Source: Candidatus Taylorbacteria bacterium RIFCSPHIGHO2_02_FULL_44_12 (GTDB lineage: Bacteria; Patescibacteriota; Minisyncoccia; Phycocordibacterales; PALSA-1337). From it: 7,190 bases of DNA. The stretch covers positions 3,529 to 10,718 of the forward strand of contig MHRM01000006.1 of the NCBI GenBank assembly GCA_001822575.1, written 5' to 3'. The notes below the pieces were generated by a model. It saw nothing but the letters and a program-made list of their open reading frames with translations, made no database searches and was not told where the DNA came from. The stretch's first letter is position 1; each line of letters opens with the position of its first letter. Made by a program: the position numbers and the translations under genes. Shown piece after piece: positions 6,686-7,190 of this stretch.

Positions 6686-6717
6686 ATCAAGCAGTTGTAT
6701 AATATAGGGAAGTAGGA
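6686..6717 (+). repeat. Second short copy of the LamG-tail sequence (direct repeat of 6087-6118)
   Basis: Bases 6687-6700 are identical to 6088-6101 (TCAAGCAGTTGTAT). Bases 6707-6717 are identical to 6108-6118 (GGGAAGTAGGA), with six bases between that mostly differ. Read as protein from 6686 it gives IKQLYNIGK and a TAG stop at 6713-6715, parallel to VKQLYLMGK-stop in the first copy. The in-frame TGA at 6683 shows this too is only a fragment. The two copies are 599 bp apart and bracket mntA-hepT. Confidence 0.7.
6698..6703 (+). promoter_or_regulatory. Possible -10 box upstream of the RRM gene
   Basis: TATAAT at 6698-6703 is a perfect -10 hexamer, but no -35 element is visible at the proper distance and the bases before it do not form the TGn extension. 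It coincides with the Tyr-Asn codons of the LamG-tail remnant, so it may be chance. If used, it would give the RRM mRNA a leader of about 147 nt. Another weaker candidate is TAAAAT at 6795-6800. Confidence 0.25.
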
Positions 6718-6785
6718 GGATTTGTTTGCGTCTATTTTGTCATCATGCTATCCTAGTCTGGTGTAAGTTTTCTCGTCTCTTGCAC

Positions 6786-6824
6786 GCGTTAGCATAAAAT
6801 ACGAGAATACCGCTAGCGCTTTTT
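6786..6824 (+). terminator. Stem followed by T-run: intrinsic terminator or leader attenuator
   Basis: GCGTTAGC (6786-6793) pairs with GCTAGCGC (6812-6819) over 8 bp with one G-T wobble and an 18-nt loop, followed immediately by TTTTT (6820-6824). A second small hairpin, CTTTTT (6819-6824) with AAAAAG (6829-6834), uses the same T-run, so the two folds compete. It could end the mntA-hepT transcript or control read-through into the RRM gene. The loop is large for a strong terminator. Confidence 0.4.
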
Positions 6825-6845
6825 CTGTAAAAAGAGGATCGTTGC

Positions 6846-6849
6846 GGAG
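6846..6849 (+). promoter_or_regulatory. Shine-Dalgarno GGAG of the RRM gene
   Basis: GGAG lies 7 nt before the ATG at 6857, an ideal spacing. It fixes the start of the RRM protein and contrasts with mntA, which has no leader. Confidence 0.75.
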
Positions 6850-6856
6850 AAAATAA

Positions 6857-7120
6857 ATGTCAAAGAGACTTTTTGTAGGGAACCTCGCTTGGGGAACCAC
6901 AGACGCTTCTCTGAAGAAGCATTTTGAAGGGGCAGGTGCCGTGGACTCTGCCAGTGTTATCATGGACAAGATGTCCGGCCGTTCCAAGGGCTTTGGTTTT
7001 GTGGAGATGTCATCCGACAGCGAAGCCGAATCATCCGTCTCCAAACTCAATGGTTCAGACCTGGACGGCCGCAAGATCGTGGTCAGCGAGGCCAGACCAA
7101 AGATGGATAGGGAGGGATAA
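6857..7120 (+). CDS. Small RRM-domain RNA-binding protein
   Basis: The 87-residue product is a single RNA-recognition motif. RNP2 is LFVGNL (residues 5-10) and RNP1 is KGFGFVEM (44-51), with aromatic Phe6, Phe46 and Phe48 at the RNA-stacking positions; the last strand is KIVVSEARPK (73-82). It has only a five-residue basic/acidic tail, so the protein is essentially one domain. Such stand-alone RRMs occur in cyanobacteria and widely in CPR bacteria and are thought to bind mRNA or act as RNA chaperones in the cytoplasm. No partner gene is visible in the window. The long leader with competing hairpins raises the possibility of mRNA-level regulation, including self-regulation, but that is inference. 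The start is supported by GGAG 7 nt upstream. Confidence 0.93.
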   Translation: MSKRLFVGNLAWGTTDASLKKHFEGAGAVDSASVIMDKMSGRSKGFGFVEMSSDSEAESSVSKLNGSDLDGRKIVVSEARPKMDREG

Positions 7121-7126
7121 GAAGCA

Positions 7127-7190
7127 GGAATTAGGAATTAGGAATAATGAAGTATGAAGTATGAAGTATGAAGTATGAAGTATGAAGTAT
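7127..7190. repeat. Heptamer tandem repeat array running off the window end
   Basis: The units stay in strict 7-bp phase: GGAATTA twice (7127-7140), GGAATAA once (7141-7147), then TGAAGTA six times (7148-7189), with the next unit starting at 7190. The array begins 6 bp after the RRM stop codon. Two related unit types in one phase suggest growth by slippage with unit conversion. It is not coding in any convincing way. Confidence 0.95.

Noticed and set aside
6748..7074. 108-codon minus-strand ORF opposite the RRM gene
   Set aside because: It is the antisense shadow of an unmistakable RRM protein and has no supporting signals.
7148..7190. CRISPR-like array at the window end
   Set aside because: The period is 7 bp without spacers, so it is a simple tandem repeat.

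Overview
The window most likely comes from a Patescibacteria/CPR genome of the Parcubacteria type. Four things point that way: a giant secreted protein made of PKD/Ig-like modules with a thrombospondin type 3 repeat, an 'FSTYEV'-ending beta domain and a C-terminal peptidoglycan-binding domain; a stand-alone RRM RNA-binding protein; a LamG-type 'RALSAAEVKQLY' tail; and a heptamer tandem repeat between genes. UGA is used as a normal stop, so the standard bacterial code fits. The taxonomic call is inference from domain content.

Positions 3-5969 hold the 3' part of one very long plus-strand gene (at least 1988 codons in the window; its start lies upstream). The product is a multidomain extracellular protein. 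Two PKD-type domains and one Ig/FN3-like domain lead into a roughly 980-residue enzyme region of the heparinase II/III type (polysaccharide lyase-like). After it come an InlB-B-like repeat, three further Ig/PKD-like domains, a calcium-binding TSP3 repeat, a beta domain, a low-complexity linker and a peptidoglycan-binding domain. The enzyme part has clearly different base composition and codon choice from the G-poor, pyrimidine-rich scaffold around it, so it looks like a grafted catalytic cargo.

Positions 5970-6139 carry no intact gene. They contain a 40-nt imperfect hairpin and, directly after it, the C-terminal tail of a lost LamG-domain protein. An extended -10 promoter follows, placed so that the next mRNA would be leaderless. 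Positions 6140-6677 encode a MNT/HEPN toxin-antitoxin-like pair: a minimal nucleotidyltransferase (MntA-like) overlapping by 11 nt a HepT-like protein that keeps the RX4HXY motif but lacks its N-terminal half. A second short copy of the LamG-tail sequence follows, so the pair sits between two direct repeats about 599 bp apart.

Positions 6678-6856 hold the second tail copy, a promoter-like TATAAT and a stem followed by a T-run that could be a terminator or attenuator. A small RRM-domain RNA-binding protein follows at 6857-7120. The window ends inside a tandem array of 7-bp units. The three gene groups do not form one pathway; they look like a surface-protein locus whose downstream edge has been remodelled by recombination between repeated protein tails and small palindromes.
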